The notes: generated from the sequence alone by a model not told the origin. DNA of 64,000 nt from Demequina sp. NBRC 110053 (GCF_002090095.1 NZ_BBRJ01000002.1:1550817-1614816); one strand, 5' to 3'. Counted from the first letter of the stretch, positions 32,523 through 41,952 are shown. Numbers and translations: made by a program.

Positions 32523-33320
32523 GTGAGCTACCGACGCAGAGCCGCCGCACCGGGCGGTCGTAGGGACGCGCGCGAGCGCACCGCGACCCGCACGCGCACC
32601 ACACGGACGTTCGCGGGCGGCATCGCCCTCAGCGCCTTCGCGGTCGGCTCGTTCGCCTCCGCAGGGGTGAACGCCTGGGCGCAGGAGACTCCGACTCAGG
32701 ACTCGCAGCTGGCCGTCGCGAGCGAGGTCGCCGCCGTGAACGCCGGCGCCTCCGACCTCGAGGTGGTCACGCGTACCGAGGAGGAGACCATCGCGCACTC
32801 CTCGGTCGAGGAGAAGGACTACGACGAGTACGAGGGCTCGGAGAAGGTCGTCACCGAAGGCGAGGACGGCACCGCGCTGGTCAGCTACACCGTGACCCTC
32901 AAGAACGGCGAGGAGGTCGAGCGTCAGGCGGGCATCCGCGTCGTGGTCGACGAGCCCGTCGACGAGGTGGTCGCCGTGGGCGCCCGCAAGGAGCCCGTGA
33001 TCCCGAAGACGTCGAACGCCGGTGCGAACCGCGCCCTGGGTCGTGAGCTCGCCGCGCAGCGCGGCTGGACCGGATCGGAGTGGGAGTGCCTCAATGCGCT
33101 CTTCACGAAGGAGTCCAACTGGCGCCACAACGCGCACAACCGGTCGTCGGGCGCGTACGGCATCCCGCAGTCGCTGCCTGGCTCGAAGATGGCGTCCGTC
33201 GGCTCGGACTGGCGCACCAACCCTGCGACCCAGATCACGTGGGGTCTCAACTACATCAAGGGCCGCTACGGCACCCCGTGCGGCGCCTGGGGTCACTCGG
33301 TCAACCGCGGCTGGTACTGA
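32523..33320 (+). CDS. Secreted G5-domain muralytic protein of the resuscitation-promoting-factor group
   Basis: A 265-residue secreted protein. A basic N-terminus, a hydrophobic signal (IALSAFAVGSFASAGVNAWA, cleavage after AWA) and an acidic stretch precede a G5 domain at about 80-160 (VVTEGEDGTALVSYTVTLKN). The C-terminal 90 residues are a small lysozyme-like domain with the catalytic Glu in NALFTKESNWRHNA and paired Cys at both ends. It is more like the transglycosylase (aggregation-promoting-factor-like) C-terminus than the classic Rpf fold. It occupies the rpfB position between tatD and rsmA. It should cleave peptidoglycan outside the cell and support regrowth. GTG start chosen for the AGAGGA site upstream. 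Confidence 0.9.
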   Translation: MSYRRRAAAPGGRRDARERTATRTRTTRTFAGGIALSAFAVGSFASAGVNAWAQETPTQDSQLAVASEVAAVNAGASDLEVVTRTEEETIAHSSVEEKDYDEYEGSEKVVTEGEDGTALVSYTVTLKNGEEVERQAGIRVVVDEPVDEVVAVGARKEPVIPKTSNAGANRALGRELAAQRGWTGSEWECLNALFTKESNWRHNAHNRSSGAYGIPQSLPGSKMASVGSDWRTNPATQITWGLNYIKGRYGTPCGAWGHSVNRGWY

Positions 33321-33337
33321 GCGGCCGGTAGACCGAC

Positions 33338-34213
33338 GTGGCGGAGCTGTTCGGTCCCACGGACATCCGCACCCTCGCTGAGTCCCTGGGCACCGCGCCT
33401 CACAAGAAGTGGGGCCAGAACTTCGTGGTCGACCCTGGCACGGTGCGGCGGATCGCGCGCATCGCCGGGGTCGGACCCGACGATCACGTGGTCGAGGTGG
33501 GTCCCGGCCTCGGCTCCCTGACGCTGGCCCTGCTCGAGACGGGTGCGGCCGTCACCGCCGTCGAGATCGACCCGCTCCTCGCGGCGGCGCTGTCCCAGAC
33601 CGTGGCGACCCGCGCCCCGGATGAGGCGGACCGCCTGACCGTCCTCCACCGGGACGCACTCACGGTGACCGGGCTCGACCGCGAGCCGACGGCACTGGTC
33701 GCGAACCTGCCCTACAACGTGTCCGTTCCCGTGATCCTGCACTTGCTCGAGACCTTCCCTGCCATCGGGCGGGTGCTCGTCATGGTGCAGGCGGAGGTCG
33801 CCGATCGTCTCGCGGCGCCTCCGGGCTCGCGCACCTACGGCATTCCGTCAGCGAAGGCGGCGTGGTACAGCGCGACCCGCCGAGCGGGTGACGTGGGACG
33901 CGCGGTGTTCTGGCCGGTGCCGCGCGTCGACAGCGCGCTGGTCCTGATGGAGCGGCGCGATCCGCCGGAGACTACCGCGAGCCGCGAGGAGGTGTTCGCG
34001 GTCGTCGACGCCGCCTTCGCCCAGCGGCGCAAGGGCCTGCGCGGGGCGCTGTCAGGCATCGCCGGCTCGGGCGCCGGGGCCGAGGAGGCGCTGCGCTCGG
34101 TCGGGATCGAGCCGCTCACGCGCGGCGAGCAGCTCGACATCGTCGCGTTCGCGCGGATCGCGGAGGCGTTGGCCTCCCGCAGCCCGGGCACTTCTGACAC
34201 AGTGGGGGCATGA
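33338..34213 (+). CDS. rsmA: 16S rRNA (adenine(1518)-N6/adenine(1519)-N6)-dimethyltransferase
   Basis: A 291-residue KsgA/Dim1-family enzyme that dimethylates two adjacent adenines at the 3' end of 16S rRNA late in ribosome assembly. The SAM site [27 protein letters not shown] and the catalytic [10 protein letters not shown] (NLPY) are intact, and the C-terminal helical domain has [15 protein letters not shown] start 17 bases after the rpf-type gene. Its stop overlaps the ispE start (ATGA, 34210-34213). Confidence 0.96.
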   Translation: MAELFGPTDIRTLAESLGTAPHKKWGQNFVVDPGTVRRIARIAGVGPDDHVVEVGPGLGSLTLALLETGAAVTAVEIDPLLAAALSQTVATRAPDEADRLTVLHRDALTVTGLDREPTALVANLPYNVSVPVILHLLETFPAIGRVLVMVQAEVADRLAAPPGSRTYGIPSAKAAWYSATRRAGDVGRAVFWPVPRVDSALVLMERRDPPETTASREEVFAVVDAAFAQRRKGLRGALSGIAGSGAGAEEALRSVGIEPLTRGEQLDIVAFARIAEALASRSPGTSDTVGA

Positions 34214-35139
34214 CCCGCTCCGTCACCGCGCGCGCCCCGGGCAAGGTGAACCTGCAGCTGTCGGTGGGGCCGGTGCGCGAGGACGGCTATCACCCGCTCG
34301 CGACGGTCTTCCAGGCGGTCGACCTCTACGAGACGGTCACGGCGACGGTCCGCGCCGACGAGGCGATCACGGTGCGCGTCCGGGCCGCCCGCGGCGCGAC
34401 GGTCGACGTCGACGCCGTCCCGCTCGACGAGACCAACATCGCAGTGAAGGCGGCGCAGGCGCTGCGCGCGGAGTTCGGCGTCACCGACGGCGTGGACCTC
34501 GAGATCGTCAAGGGCGTGCCCGTCGCCGGCGGGATGGCAGGGGGCAGTGCGGACGCCGCCGCTGCGCTGCTCGCGTGCGCCGAGGCGTGGGACCTGGGCG
34601 CGTCGCGTGCTCAGCTCGACGAGGTCGCGGCGACGCTCGGCGCCGACGTGCCGTTCATCCTGCATGGCCACACGGCTGTGGGACTGGGCCGCGGTGACGA
34701 GATCACGCCGGCGATGACGCGTGGCGAGTACCACTGGGTGCTCGCGACCCAGTCGGAGGGGCTGTCGACGGCCGAGGTGTACGCGGAGTTCGACCGCATG
34801 ATCGAGCGGGGCCACGTGCCCGCCGAGCAGCCGCAGATCTGTGACGAGGTGATGGTCGCGCTGCGCGCCGGTGACGCCGAGGTGCTGGGCGACGTGCTCA
34901 TCAACGACCTGCAGCCTGCCGCGATCCGGCTCGCTCCCCACCTGCGCGCCGTGATGGAGCAGGCGCTCGAGGCGGAGGCGCTGGGCGTCATGGTGTCTGG
35001 CTCCGGCCCCACGGTCGCGGCGCTCGCGCGCTCGCGCCAGCACGCGCTTGCCGTGGCGGCGCACCTGACCGTCTCAGGTACGGCCGATGCGGTCGTCACG
35101 GCCTCGGGCCCCGCGCCGGGCGCGGTGGTCGTCGGCTAG
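34210..35139 (+). CDS. ispE: 4-diphosphocytidyl-2-C-methyl-D-erythritol kinase
   Basis: A 309-residue GHMP kinase of the MEP pathway; it phosphorylates CDP-methylerythritol with ATP on the way to isoprenoids. The opening [23 protein letters not shown] and the GHMP ATP loop [18 protein letters not shown] are diagnostic. The C-terminal GHMP domain has [13 protein letters not shown]. It is translationally coupled to rsmA. The last four bases (CTAG) overlap the stop of the convergent MFS gene, so both genes end within one four-base palindrome. Confidence 0.96.
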   Translation: MTRSVTARAPGKVNLQLSVGPVREDGYHPLATVFQAVDLYETVTATVRADEAITVRVRAARGATVDVDAVPLDETNIAVKAAQALRAEFGVTDGVDLEIVKGVPVAGGMAGGSADAAAALLACAEAWDLGASRAQLDEVAATLGADVPFILHGHTAVGLGRGDEITPAMTRGEYHWVLATQSEGLSTAEVYAEFDRMIERGHVPAEQPQICDEVMVALRAGDAEVLGDVLINDLQPAAIRLAPHLRAVMEQALEAEALGVMVSGSGPTVAALARSRQHALAVAAHLTVSGTADAVVTASGPAPGAVVVG

Positions 35140-36383
35140 CGTGCGTCGGGGGGCGCGGTCGCCGTCTCGTCCTCCACGAAGCTGGGCCGGCAAGCGTAGC
35201 GGCCCGCGATCAGGCCCGGGATGACGGTCGCCGCGAGCACGAGGATCGGGATCGTCCACGAGCCTGTCCACTGTCGCAGCAGGCCCAGCCCGATGGGCCC
35301 GAGGCAGGCGAGTCCGTATCCGATGCCCTGGACGAACCCCGACACCGCGGAGGCCGCCTGCGCAGTCCTGGTCCTCCGGTTGATCAGCGTCATGCACAGG
35401 GGGAACGTGCTCACGCCTATCCCCAGCAGGCACGCCCACAGGACGGTGCCGCTGAGAGGCGCGAGGATCAGTCCCAGATATCCAGCCACCAGCAGCACGG
35501 TGCAGACGATGACGACCACGAAGGGGTTGGCCATCCTCGTGGCGACCTGCGGGACCACCAGAGCGGCGACCACGCCCCACGACGAGTACAGCGCGACCAT
35601 GGTGCCGCCCAGCGTCGCGCTGCCTCCGGCGTCCGTCAGGATGGCGGGCAACCAGGTGATGATCGAGTAGTTCGAGATGGACAGCACCGCGAACAGGCCC
35701 ACCAGGCCCCACACGGTCGCCGAGCGGCTCACGCGGATGCGCTCGAATCTCGACGTGGCCGTCGGAGCTCCAGCGGCTGCGCGGTCGCGTCTGGGCGAGC
35801 CCGCGGCCACGACGATCCACACGATCGCCGTCACCGCGGCCGGCACGGCCCAGACGCCCACCGAGAACCGCCACGACGTGGCCTGGGCCACGGGGACCGC
35901 GAGCAGCGGGGCGATGAACTGCCCCGTCTGCATGAGCAGCAGGTACAGCGAGGTCCACAGCGCGAGGCGATCGGGGAACCACGCCTTGACCAAAGGGACG
36001 ATCACGACGTTCGCCGCTCCGATGCCCGCGAGGGCCAGCACCGTCGATGCCACCAGCGCGGTGGGTGTGGGCGAGAAGGCGCGGAGCGCAAGCGACAGTG
36101 CGGTCAGCGCGAGGGCGACCGCCGCCGTCCGCTCGAGCCCGAAGGAGCGGGTGACGGCCGGCGCGAGGAACCCGAACACCGCGAAGGTCGCCGCCGGCAC
36201 CGTGCCGATCAGACCGGCGACCGCGACGCCGAAGCCCAAGTCGGCGCCCATGGTCTCCAGGAGCGGCGTGAATCCCGTGACCGCGGTGCGGAGGTTGATC
36301 GCGGTGAGCGTGATGGCAAGTCCGGCCCACCACGCGAGGCGGTGGGGCCGCGTTCGAAGACCGGAGGGAAGGGCAGTGGTCAC
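35136..36383 (-). CDS. MFS transporter, CynX/NimT type
   Basis: A 415-residue protein with 12 membrane helices in two halves. The opening ITLTAINLRTAVTGFTPLLE and the pattern GTVPAATFAVFGFLAPAV are those of the CynX/NimT (cyanate or nitroimidazole) group of the major facilitator family. Both half-loops with the basic MFS motif are present in weak form. GTG start at 36383, with GTGGAG upstream. It is divergent from a GntR-type regulator 41 bases away, which probably represses it. The substrate is unknown; related proteins export small aromatic or azole compounds. Confidence 0.88.
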   Translation of the reverse strand: MTTALPSGLRTRPHRLAWWAGLAITLTAINLRTAVTGFTPLLETMGADLGFGVAVAGLIGTVPAATFAVFGFLAPAVTRSFGLERTAAVALALTALSLALRAFSPTPTALVASTVLALAGIGAANVVIVPLVKAWFPDRLALWTSLYLLLMQTGQFIAPLLAVPVAQATSWRFSVGVWAVPAAVTAIVWIVVAAGSPRRDRAAAGAPTATSRFERIRVSRSATVWGLVGLFAVLSISNYSIITWLPAILTDAGGSATLGGTMVALYSSWGVVAALVVPQVATRMANPFVVVIVCTVLLVAGYLGLILAPLSGTVLWACLLGIGVSTFPLCMTLINRRTRTAQAASAVSGFVQGIGYGLACLGPIGLGLLRQWTGSWTIPILVLAATVIPGLIAGRYACRPSFVEDETATAPPDAR

Positions 36384-36407
36384 GCTAGACTCCACGGAAG
36401 GCCGATG

Positions 36408-36421
36408 AATGATGGGGTCAT
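36408..36421 (+). promoter_or_regulatory. Candidate GntR operator
   Basis: A short inverted repeat, ATGA and TCAT around TGGGG (36408-36420 region), sits just before the regulator start in the 41-base gap between divergent genes. GntR/FadR regulators bind such short palindromes. Confidence 0.35.
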
Positions 36422-36424
36422 GGG

Positions 36425-37105
36425 ATGAATGTCGATCAAGATAGCACGCGCGCTCCCATGCGCCGGTGGGGTCTCGTGGGCCAGGCCTCGGAACGCTTCC
36501 GTGACGAGGTGCTCTCGGGGCGATGGCCCGTAGGAGAGCGGATCCCGACCGAGCCCGAGCTGGTGGAACAGTTCGGGATCGGCCGCAACACGGTCCGTGA
36601 GGCGCTCCAGTCCCTGGTGCACGCGGGGCTGCTGCGCCGTGACCAGGGTCGCGGCACCTTCGTGATCTCCACCTCCGAGCTGACGGGAAGCCTCGAGCGT
36701 CAGCTCGCGGGCGGCAGCCGGCGTGACTACCTGGAGCTCCGCCTCGCCCTCGACAGCACCGCGGCCGCGCTCGCCGCCGCACGACGATCCGTGGACGACG
36801 TGGCGCGCCTGCGGGAGCTGTGCGGGCGGCGCCAGGAGGCGTGGCGAAGCGAGGATGTCGCCGACCGCGCGAACGCGGATCTGGCGCTGCATCGCGCCGT
36901 CGTGGATGCGACGCACAACCCGCTCTACGTCACGCTCTACGCGGGCATGCTCGACGTCTTCGCGGTCCACATGCGTGACGACGAGGACTCGGACGCCGAT
37001 GCTGCGCACGACCTCCACCTCGAGCTGGTGGAGGCGATCGCCGACCAGGACGCCGACCGGGCCGCACGGGCCGTCGCGGCGATCATCGATCCCTTCCTGG
37101 AGTGA
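36425..37105 (+). CDS. GntR-family regulator, FadR subfamily
   Basis: A 226-residue repressor-type protein. Residues 18-80 form the GntR winged helix (LSGRWPVGERIPTEPELVEQ, GIGRNTVREALQSLVHAGLL, RDQGRGTFV). Residues 95-220 are an all-helical FCD ligand-binding domain; Asp and His residues (LELRLALDSTAAAL, DLALHRAVVDATHNPL, HDLHLELVEAI) match the metal-binding positions of that domain. The small gap to the divergent transporter at 36383 indicates control of that transporter; the ligand is probably an organic acid or the exported compound. Confidence 0.92.
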   Translation: MNVDQDSTRAPMRRWGLVGQASERFRDEVLSGRWPVGERIPTEPELVEQFGIGRNTVREALQSLVHAGLLRRDQGRGTFVISTSELTGSLERQLAGGSRRDYLELRLALDSTAAALAAARRSVDDVARLRELCGRRQEAWRSEDVADRANADLALHRAVVDATHNPLYVTLYAGMLDVFAVHMRDDEDSDADAAHDLHLELVEAIADQDADRAARAVAAIIDPFLE

Positions 37106-37138
37106 CCGGCGCACGCGCGCCGGGGGCGGCCACGCCCG

Positions 37139-37558
37139 CTATGGGCGGGGACGGGTCCTGAGCTCGTCGCGGATCTCCATGAGGACCTCGACCTCCGTGG
37201 GCCCAGCCTCCTCCACCACCTCGTCGCCCTTCTTGCGTCGCTCGGCGAGCTTGTTGAGCGGCATCACCACGAGGAAGTAGATCGCCGCCGCGATGATGAG
37301 GAAGTTGAGGATCGCGGTGAGGAAGGCGCCGATGGCGAGCACCGCATCGTCGGCGGGGTCGGGCGTGCCGGCGTCGTTGAGCGTCCACACCAGCACCTCC
37401 GAGAGGTCTGGCTTCCCGAACAGCGCTGCGATGATCGGATTGATGACGTTGTCGACGAGCGATGTGATCACCGCGCCGAACGCGGCGCCGATCACGACTG
37501 CGACCGCCAGATCGACCACGTTGCCGCGAGCGATGAAGTCCTTGAAGCCCTTGATCAT
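37139..37558 (-). CDS. mscL: Large-conductance mechanosensitive channel
   Basis: A 139-residue protein that opens under membrane tension and releases solutes during osmotic downshock. The two helices are plain: FKDFIARGNVVDLAVAVVIG (TM1, with the conserved RGNVVDLAV) and AILNFLIIAAAIYFLVVMPL (TM2). The C-terminal charged helix EVEVLMEIRDELR matches the cytoplasmic bundle. The periplasmic loop is longer than in E. coli. ATG at 37558 with GGAGGAGAGG upstream. It is convergent to the GntR gene across a 33-base GC-rich hairpin region. Confidence 0.96.
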   Translation of the reverse strand: MIKGFKDFIARGNVVDLAVAVVIGAAFGAVITSLVDNVINPIIAALFGKPDLSEVLVWTLNDAGTPDPADDAVLAIGAFLTAILNFLIIAAAIYFLVVMPLNKLAERRKKGDEVVEEAGPTEVEVLMEIRDELRTRPRP

Positions 37559-37647
37559 TGCTATGCCCTCTCCTCCGGTGACGATCGTCGTTGACACTGT
37601 AGGGCGCATCGGCGCTGGAGCGGCAGATGCGCGCGACGGAACCGGTG

Positions 37648-38286
37648 CTATTCCGCGGTCGGTTCGCGCGACGGCAGCACCGGATCCGCCTCGAAGTCGC
37701 TGAGGCCGTTCCACGCGAGGTTGACCAGGTGCGCCGCGACCTCCTCCTTGGACGGCTCCCGCACCTCGGCCCAGTGCTGGCCGGTGAGCGCGACCATGCC
37801 CACGAGCATCTGCGAGTAGATGGGAGCCGCGGACGGGTCGAGGCCGCGCTTGGAGAACTGGTGGGCGAGCAGGTGCTCGACCTGGGTCGCGACGTCGCCG
37901 ATGAGTGAGGAGAACGTGCCCGTCGCCTGCGCCACCGGCGAGTCGCGCACGAGGATGCGGAACCCGTCAGGCGAGGACTCGATGTAGCTGAGGAGTGCGA
38001 ACGCTGCTCGCTCGACCAGCTGCTTGGGGTGGCCACGCTCCGACAGGGCGCCGGACAGCGCGCCCAGCAGCGCCTGCACCTCGCGGTCCACGATGACGGC
38101 GTAGACGCCCTCCTTGCCGCCGAAGTGCTCGTAGACGACCGGCTTCGAGACATCCGCGCGAGCGGCGATCTCCTCGACCGACGTCCCCTCGAAGCCGCGC
38201 TCGGCGAACAGCGCGCGGGCCACCGTGAGCAGCTGCTCGCGGCGCTCGCGTGCGCTCATGCGGGCGCGCGGAGCCTTCCTTGGCAT
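37648..38286 (-). CDS. TetR-family transcriptional regulator
   Basis: A 212-residue protein. Residues 13-60 form the TetR helix-turn-helix (RREQLLTVARALFAERGFEG, VEEIAARADVSKPVVYEHFG), a close match to the family. The rest is a helical ligand domain ending in VNLAWNGLSDFEADP. A GTG nine bases earlier (38295) is preceded by CACACT with six-base spacing, so the leaderless start there is an alternative; the ATG at 38286 has AGGAA nine bases upstream. No obvious target lies next to it; the neighbours are tRNA-Gln and mscL. Confidence 0.9.
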   Translation of the reverse strand: MPRKAPRARMSARERREQLLTVARALFAERGFEGTSVEEIAARADVSKPVVYEHFGGKEGVYAVIVDREVQALLGALSGALSERGHPKQLVERAAFALLSYIESSPDGFRILVRDSPVAQATGTFSSLIGDVATQVEHLLAHQFSKRGLDPSAAPIYSQMLVGMVALTGQHWAEVREPSKEEVAAHLVNLAWNGLSDFEADPVLPSREPTAE

Positions 38287-38355
38287 GTCGGTCACGTTCC
38301 TAGTGTGCCGTGAATCCTGGCAGACTTGACCATTCGTGGGGGCCCGACCCCGCGT

Positions 38356-38427
38356 TCCGCCCTGGTGTAACGGCAGCACGCAGGCCTTTGGAGCCTCGCA
38401 GTACAGGTTCGAATCCTGTGGGCGGAG
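38356..38427 (+). tRNA. tRNA-Gln(UUG)
   Basis: A 72-base gene with acceptor TCCGCCC/GGGCGGA, D arm GTGT/GCAC, anticodon loop CTTTGGA (anticodon TTG), variable loop GCAGT and T arm ACAGG/CCTGT. Discriminator G fits Gln. The outermost anticodon-stem pair is C-C. CCA is not encoded. The position just before glmU is conserved in actinobacteria. Confidence 0.93.
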
Positions 38428-38515
38428 CGGTGCGAGCGCGGCGTGCGACCACATGACGCGCAGGTAAAGTGGTGGGTGCATCTGTACCCCCAGCAGGGCG
38501 ATCGAAGGGACCTCG

Positions 38516-40075
38516 GTGAGCCTCACCCGACCCGCCGCAGTGATGATCCTCGCCGCCGGCGCCGGCACCCGGATGAAGTCGGCCACCCCCAAGGTGCTGC
38601 ACCCGCTCGCGGGACGCTCGCTCGTGGGTCACGCTCTCACGGCCGCCGCCGCGCTCGATCCGCATCGCGTCGTGGTGGTCGTGCGCCACGAGCGAGAGCG
38701 CGTGGCGGCCCACGTCGAGGCGATCGCTCCTCACGTCCTGCTGGCCGACCAGGACGAGATTCCCGGCACCGGTCGCGCCGTGTACTGCGGGCTGTCGACC
38801 CTCGACGCCACCGCGGTCGCCGCGCGCGTCGCGGGTGGCGAGGTGGGCGCGGACGTGCTCGACACGCAGCTCGACGGCGCGGTCGTCGTCACCAGCGGTG
38901 ACGTGCCTCTCGTCGACGGCGAGCTGCTGACCGCTCTGGCCGATGCGCACGTCGCCACCGGTGCCGCCGTCACCGTGCTCACGGCGCAGGTGGAGGAGCC
39001 GACCGGCTACGGCAGGATCGTGCGCGACGCCGGCACGGGCGAGGTGGTGGAGATCGTCGAGGAGAAGGACGCGACCGAGGAGCAGCGCGCGATCACCGAG
39101 ATCAACGCCGGGATCTATGTGTTCGACGCCGCGACCCTGCGCGGAGCGCTGGCCCGGCTGGGCCAGGACAATGCGCAGGGCGAGATGTACCTCACGGACG
39201 TCATCGCGATCGCGCGCGGAGACGGCGGTCGCGTCCAGGCCTTCGTCGCCCCTGACGCCGATGCGGTCGAGGGCGTCAACGACCGCGTGCAGCTGGCAGC
39301 AGCCGGGCGACGCCTCAACACCAGGATCGTCGAGCGCTGGATGCGCGAAGGCGTGACGGTCATGGACCCGGAGACCACGTGGATCGACGCGGAGGTGGTC
39401 CTGGCGCCTGACGTCACGCTGCTGCCTGGCGTTCAGCTGCACGGAGCGACCGAGGTCGCGAGCGGCGCCGCCGTAGGCCCCGACACGACTCTGACCGACG
39501 TCTCGGTGGGAGCGGGGGCGACCGTCACCCGCACGCACGGCTCGCGCGCCGTCATCGAGGCCGGCGCGACGGTGGGCCCATTCTCCTTCCTGCGGCCCGG
39601 CACCCACCTGGGCGCGGACGGCAAGATCGGCGCGTTCGTCGAGACCAAGAACTCGACCATCGGGGCGCACTCCAAGGTGCCGCACCTCAGCTACGTGGGT
39701 GACGCCACCGTGGGGGAGCACAGCAACGTCGGCGCGGGCACCATCTTCGTCAACTATGACGGCGTCACGAAGAGCCATTCGACGGTGGGCGACCACGTCC
39801 GCATCGGCTCCGACAACGCGTTGATCGCGCCCGTCACCATCGGTGACGGCGCGTACACCGGCGCAGGCACCGTGGTCCGCCGCGATGTGTCGCCCGGCGC
39901 GCTCGCGCTGAGCGCGGGTCCCCAGCAGAACGTGGACGGGTGGGTGCAGCGGCGCCGTCCCGGCACCCCGTCGGCCGCGGCAGCCGAGCGCGCAGAGCAG
40001 GCACGCGCAGACGGCGACGCACTATCGTCAGACACACAGGCCGGACCGGCCGCGAACTCTCGAGGAGACGCATGA
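38516..40075 (+). CDS. glmU: Bifunctional UDP-N-acetylglucosamine diphosphorylase / glucosamine-1-phosphate N-acetyltransferase
   Basis: A 519-residue bifunctional enzyme that makes UDP-GlcNAc for peptidoglycan. The N-terminal uridyltransferase has MILAAGAGTRMKSATPKVLH (LxxGxGTRM with KVLH) and the C-terminal left-handed beta helix has hexapeptide repeats, with FLRPGTHLGADGKIGAFVE, KVPHLSYVGDATVG and NVGAGTIFVNYDG, the acetyltransferase site. The last 45 residues are disordered and Ala/Arg-rich, as in other actinobacteria. GTG start with AAGGGA upstream. It overlaps prs by ATGA (40072-40075). Confidence 0.97.
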   Translation: MSLTRPAAVMILAAGAGTRMKSATPKVLHPLAGRSLVGHALTAAAALDPHRVVVVVRHERERVAAHVEAIAPHVLLADQDEIPGTGRAVYCGLSTLDATAVAARVAGGEVGADVLDTQLDGAVVVTSGDVPLVDGELLTALADAHVATGAAVTVLTAQVEEPTGYGRIVRDAGTGEVVEIVEEKDATEEQRAITEINAGIYVFDAATLRGALARLGQDNAQGEMYLTDVIAIARGDGGRVQAFVAPDADAVEGVNDRVQLAAAGRRLNTRIVERWMREGVTVMDPETTWIDAEVVLAPDVTLLPGVQLHGATEVASGAAVGPDTTLTDVSVGAGATVTRTHGSRAVIEAGATVGPFSFLRPGTHLGADGKIGAFVETKNSTIGAHSKVPHLSYVGDATVGEHSNVGAGTIFVNYDGVTKSHSTVGDHVRIGSDNALIAPVTIGDGAYTGAGTVVRRDVSPGALALSAGPQQNVDGWVQRRRPGTPSAAAAERAEQARADGDALSSDTQAGPAANSRGDA

Positions 40076-41052
40076 GCGCAGGGATCTCGCACGCGAGCGA
40101 ACGTCGACTGGTGCTGGCGGGCGGACGCGCTCACCCCGAGCTCGCTGAGGCCGTCGCCTCGGCGCTCGAGATCGAGCTGCTGCCCACCACCGCCTACACC
40201 TTCGCCAACGGCGAGCTCTACGTGAGGTTCGGCGAGTCCGTGCGCGGCGCCGACGCCTTCGTGATCCAGTCCCACGCGGCGCCCATCAACGAGGCGATCA
40301 TGGAGCAGCTCATCATGGTCGACGCCCTCAAGCGTGCCTCGGCCAAGCGCATCACCGCCGTGATCCCGTGCTACGGCTATGCGCGCCAGGACAAGAAGCA
40401 CAAGGGGCGCGAGCCCATCTCCGCACGACTGATGGCGGACATGTTCAAGACCGCCGGCGCCGACCGCGTCATGTCGGTCGACCTGCACACGGCGCAGATT
40501 CAGGGCTTCTTCGATGGGCCCGTCGACCACCTGTGGGCGATGCCCATGCTCGCCCAGTACGTGCGCACCCGGGTCGCCCCCGACAACCTCACCATCGTCT
40601 CGCCGGACGCCGGCCGCGTGCGGCTGGCCGACCAGTGGTCGGATCACCTGGGCGCGCCGCTGGCGATCATCCACAAGCGCCGCGACCCCTCGGTCCCCAA
40701 CCAGGTCAAGGTGCACGAGCTGGTGGGCGAGGTCGAGGGTCGCACCTGTGTGCTGGTGGACGACATGATCGACACCGGCGGCACCATCGTGCAGGCAGCG
40801 GAGGCGCTGTTCGAGAACGGCGCCAAGGACGTCATCGTCGCCTCGACCCACGGGCTCCTGTCGGGCCCGGCCGTCGAACGCCTGCGCGACTCTCAGATCA
40901 CCGAGGTCGTCATCACGGACACCCTGCCCATCACGGACGACAAGCAGTTCGACAAGCTCACCGTGCTGTCGATCGCGCCGCTGCTCGCGCGTGCGATCAG
41001 CGAGGTTTTCGACGACGGCTCGGTGACGAGCCTGTTCCAGGGCGGCGTCTGA
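40072..41052 (+). CDS. prs: Ribose-phosphate pyrophosphokinase
   Basis: A 326-residue enzyme that makes PRPP from ribose 5-phosphate and ATP for purines, pyrimidines, NAD, His and Trp. The catalytic loop CYGYARQDKKHKGREPISAR, the metal site VDLHTAQIQGFFD and the PRPP loop VLVDDMIDTGGTI are intact. GAGGAGA lies before the ATG and the start overlaps glmU by four bases, so both products feed sugar-nucleotide supply from one transcript. Confidence 0.97.
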   Translation: MSAGISHASERRLVLAGGRAHPELAEAVASALEIELLPTTAYTFANGELYVRFGESVRGADAFVIQSHAAPINEAIMEQLIMVDALKRASAKRITAVIPCYGYARQDKKHKGREPISARLMADMFKTAGADRVMSVDLHTAQIQGFFDGPVDHLWAMPMLAQYVRTRVAPDNLTIVSPDAGRVRLADQWSDHLGAPLAIIHKRRDPSVPNQVKVHELVGEVEGRTCVLVDDMIDTGGTIVQAAEALFENGAKDVIVASTHGLLSGPAVERLRDSQITEVVITDTLPITDDKQFDKLTVLSIAPLLARAISEVFDDGSVTSLFQGGV

Positions 41053-41096
41053 CCCGCGCGGGCGCGCGGATCTGCCGAGGGCCGGCGGCGGCCGGG

Positions 41097-41948
41097 CTAC
41101 GGCCGCTGCGCCGTACGGCTGGGTGACGTGGTGGCCTCCTCGGGTGCGTCCGCCCGGTCTCCGGTCGCCTCACCGCCATCGGAGATCACGCCGGTCGACG
41201 TCGTGCCGCTCACCACTGAGCCCGTCGTGCGGGTGCTCATGGCCGTGCCGGCCTCAGCGCTCGCCGCGATCACCCCTTCGGCGGCGTCGCGCAGCGGCAG
41301 CCAGTTCCACGCGATGAGGGCGCACGTAGTACCGACCACGAACCCGGCGATCACGTCGGACGGGTGATGCATGCCGCGGTACACGCGTGACACGCCCACG
41401 CCGACGGGCACCGCCACGCAGAGCACCTGGATGGTGATGCGCAGTCCCGCGTTCCCGATCCGCGTCGCGCAGAGAGCGAACGCGAGATAGACCGCGGTCG
41501 AGGCTCCTGTATGCCCGCTCGGGAAGCTCGAGGTGGGAGGCGCGTGGTCCAGCTGCTCCACCTCGGGCCTCGGGCGGCCGATGACGAGGGACGAGGTGAG
41601 GAAGACCAGCGCCTCCAGGCCGAGCGCCAGCGCCGGGACGATCGCGAACCACCATTGCCGGGACTGCCACCAGATGAAGGCGACGATCAGCAGGCACGTG
41701 GCGATCAGCACCTGAGTGTTGCCCATCTCCGAGATGACCGCGGAGACGCTGTCGAGCGTGTCGGTGCGCGCTTCGACGAAGGCATCGCTCACGGCCCTCT
41801 CGTCGAGCGCGATGACATCGACGATCAGCAGGCCCGTCCCGACGACCGCGAGCCACAGGATCGTGGTCGGCAGGAGCACGCGGCGCAGCATCGAGGTGCC
41901 GACGAGCGAGGCGGAGGGCGCTGTCGTGCCCGGGCCATGTCCTATCAC
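41097..41948 (-). CDS. PAP2-family phosphatase, integral membrane
   Basis: An approximately 283-residue membrane protein with six helices. The three phosphatase motifs are present: IGRPRPEVEQLDHAPP (KxxxxxxRP variant), SSFPSGHTGAS, and VSRVYRGMHHPSDVIAG (SRxxxxxHxxxD). It should hydrolyse lipid phosphates, for example undecaprenyl pyrophosphate or phosphatidic acid, on the outer face of the membrane. The C-terminal 60 residues are hydrophilic and Thr/Ser-rich. I place the start at GTG 41948, five bases after the stop of the upstream gene; a TTG at 41981 would overlap that gene by 29 bases. It is cotranscribed with the DUF1206 gene. Confidence 0.85.
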   Translation of the reverse strand: MIGHGPGTTAPSASLVGTSMLRRVLLPTTILWLAVVGTGLLIVDVIALDERAVSDAFVEARTDTLDSVSAVISEMGNTQVLIATCLLIVAFIWWQSRQWWFAIVPALALGLEALVFLTSSLVIGRPRPEVEQLDHAPPTSSFPSGHTGASTAVYLAFALCATRIGNAGLRITIQVLCVAVPVGVGVSRVYRGMHHPSDVIAGFVVGTTCALIAWNWLPLRDAAEGVIAASAEAGTAMSTRTTGSVVSGTTSTGVISDGGEATGDRADAPEEATTSPSRTAQRP

Positions 41949-41952
41949 GGCG

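Noticed and set aside
37106-37122. GC-rich hairpin between the GntR and mscL genes
   Set aside because: The stem is short and could arise by chance at this base composition; not strong enough to list as a terminator.
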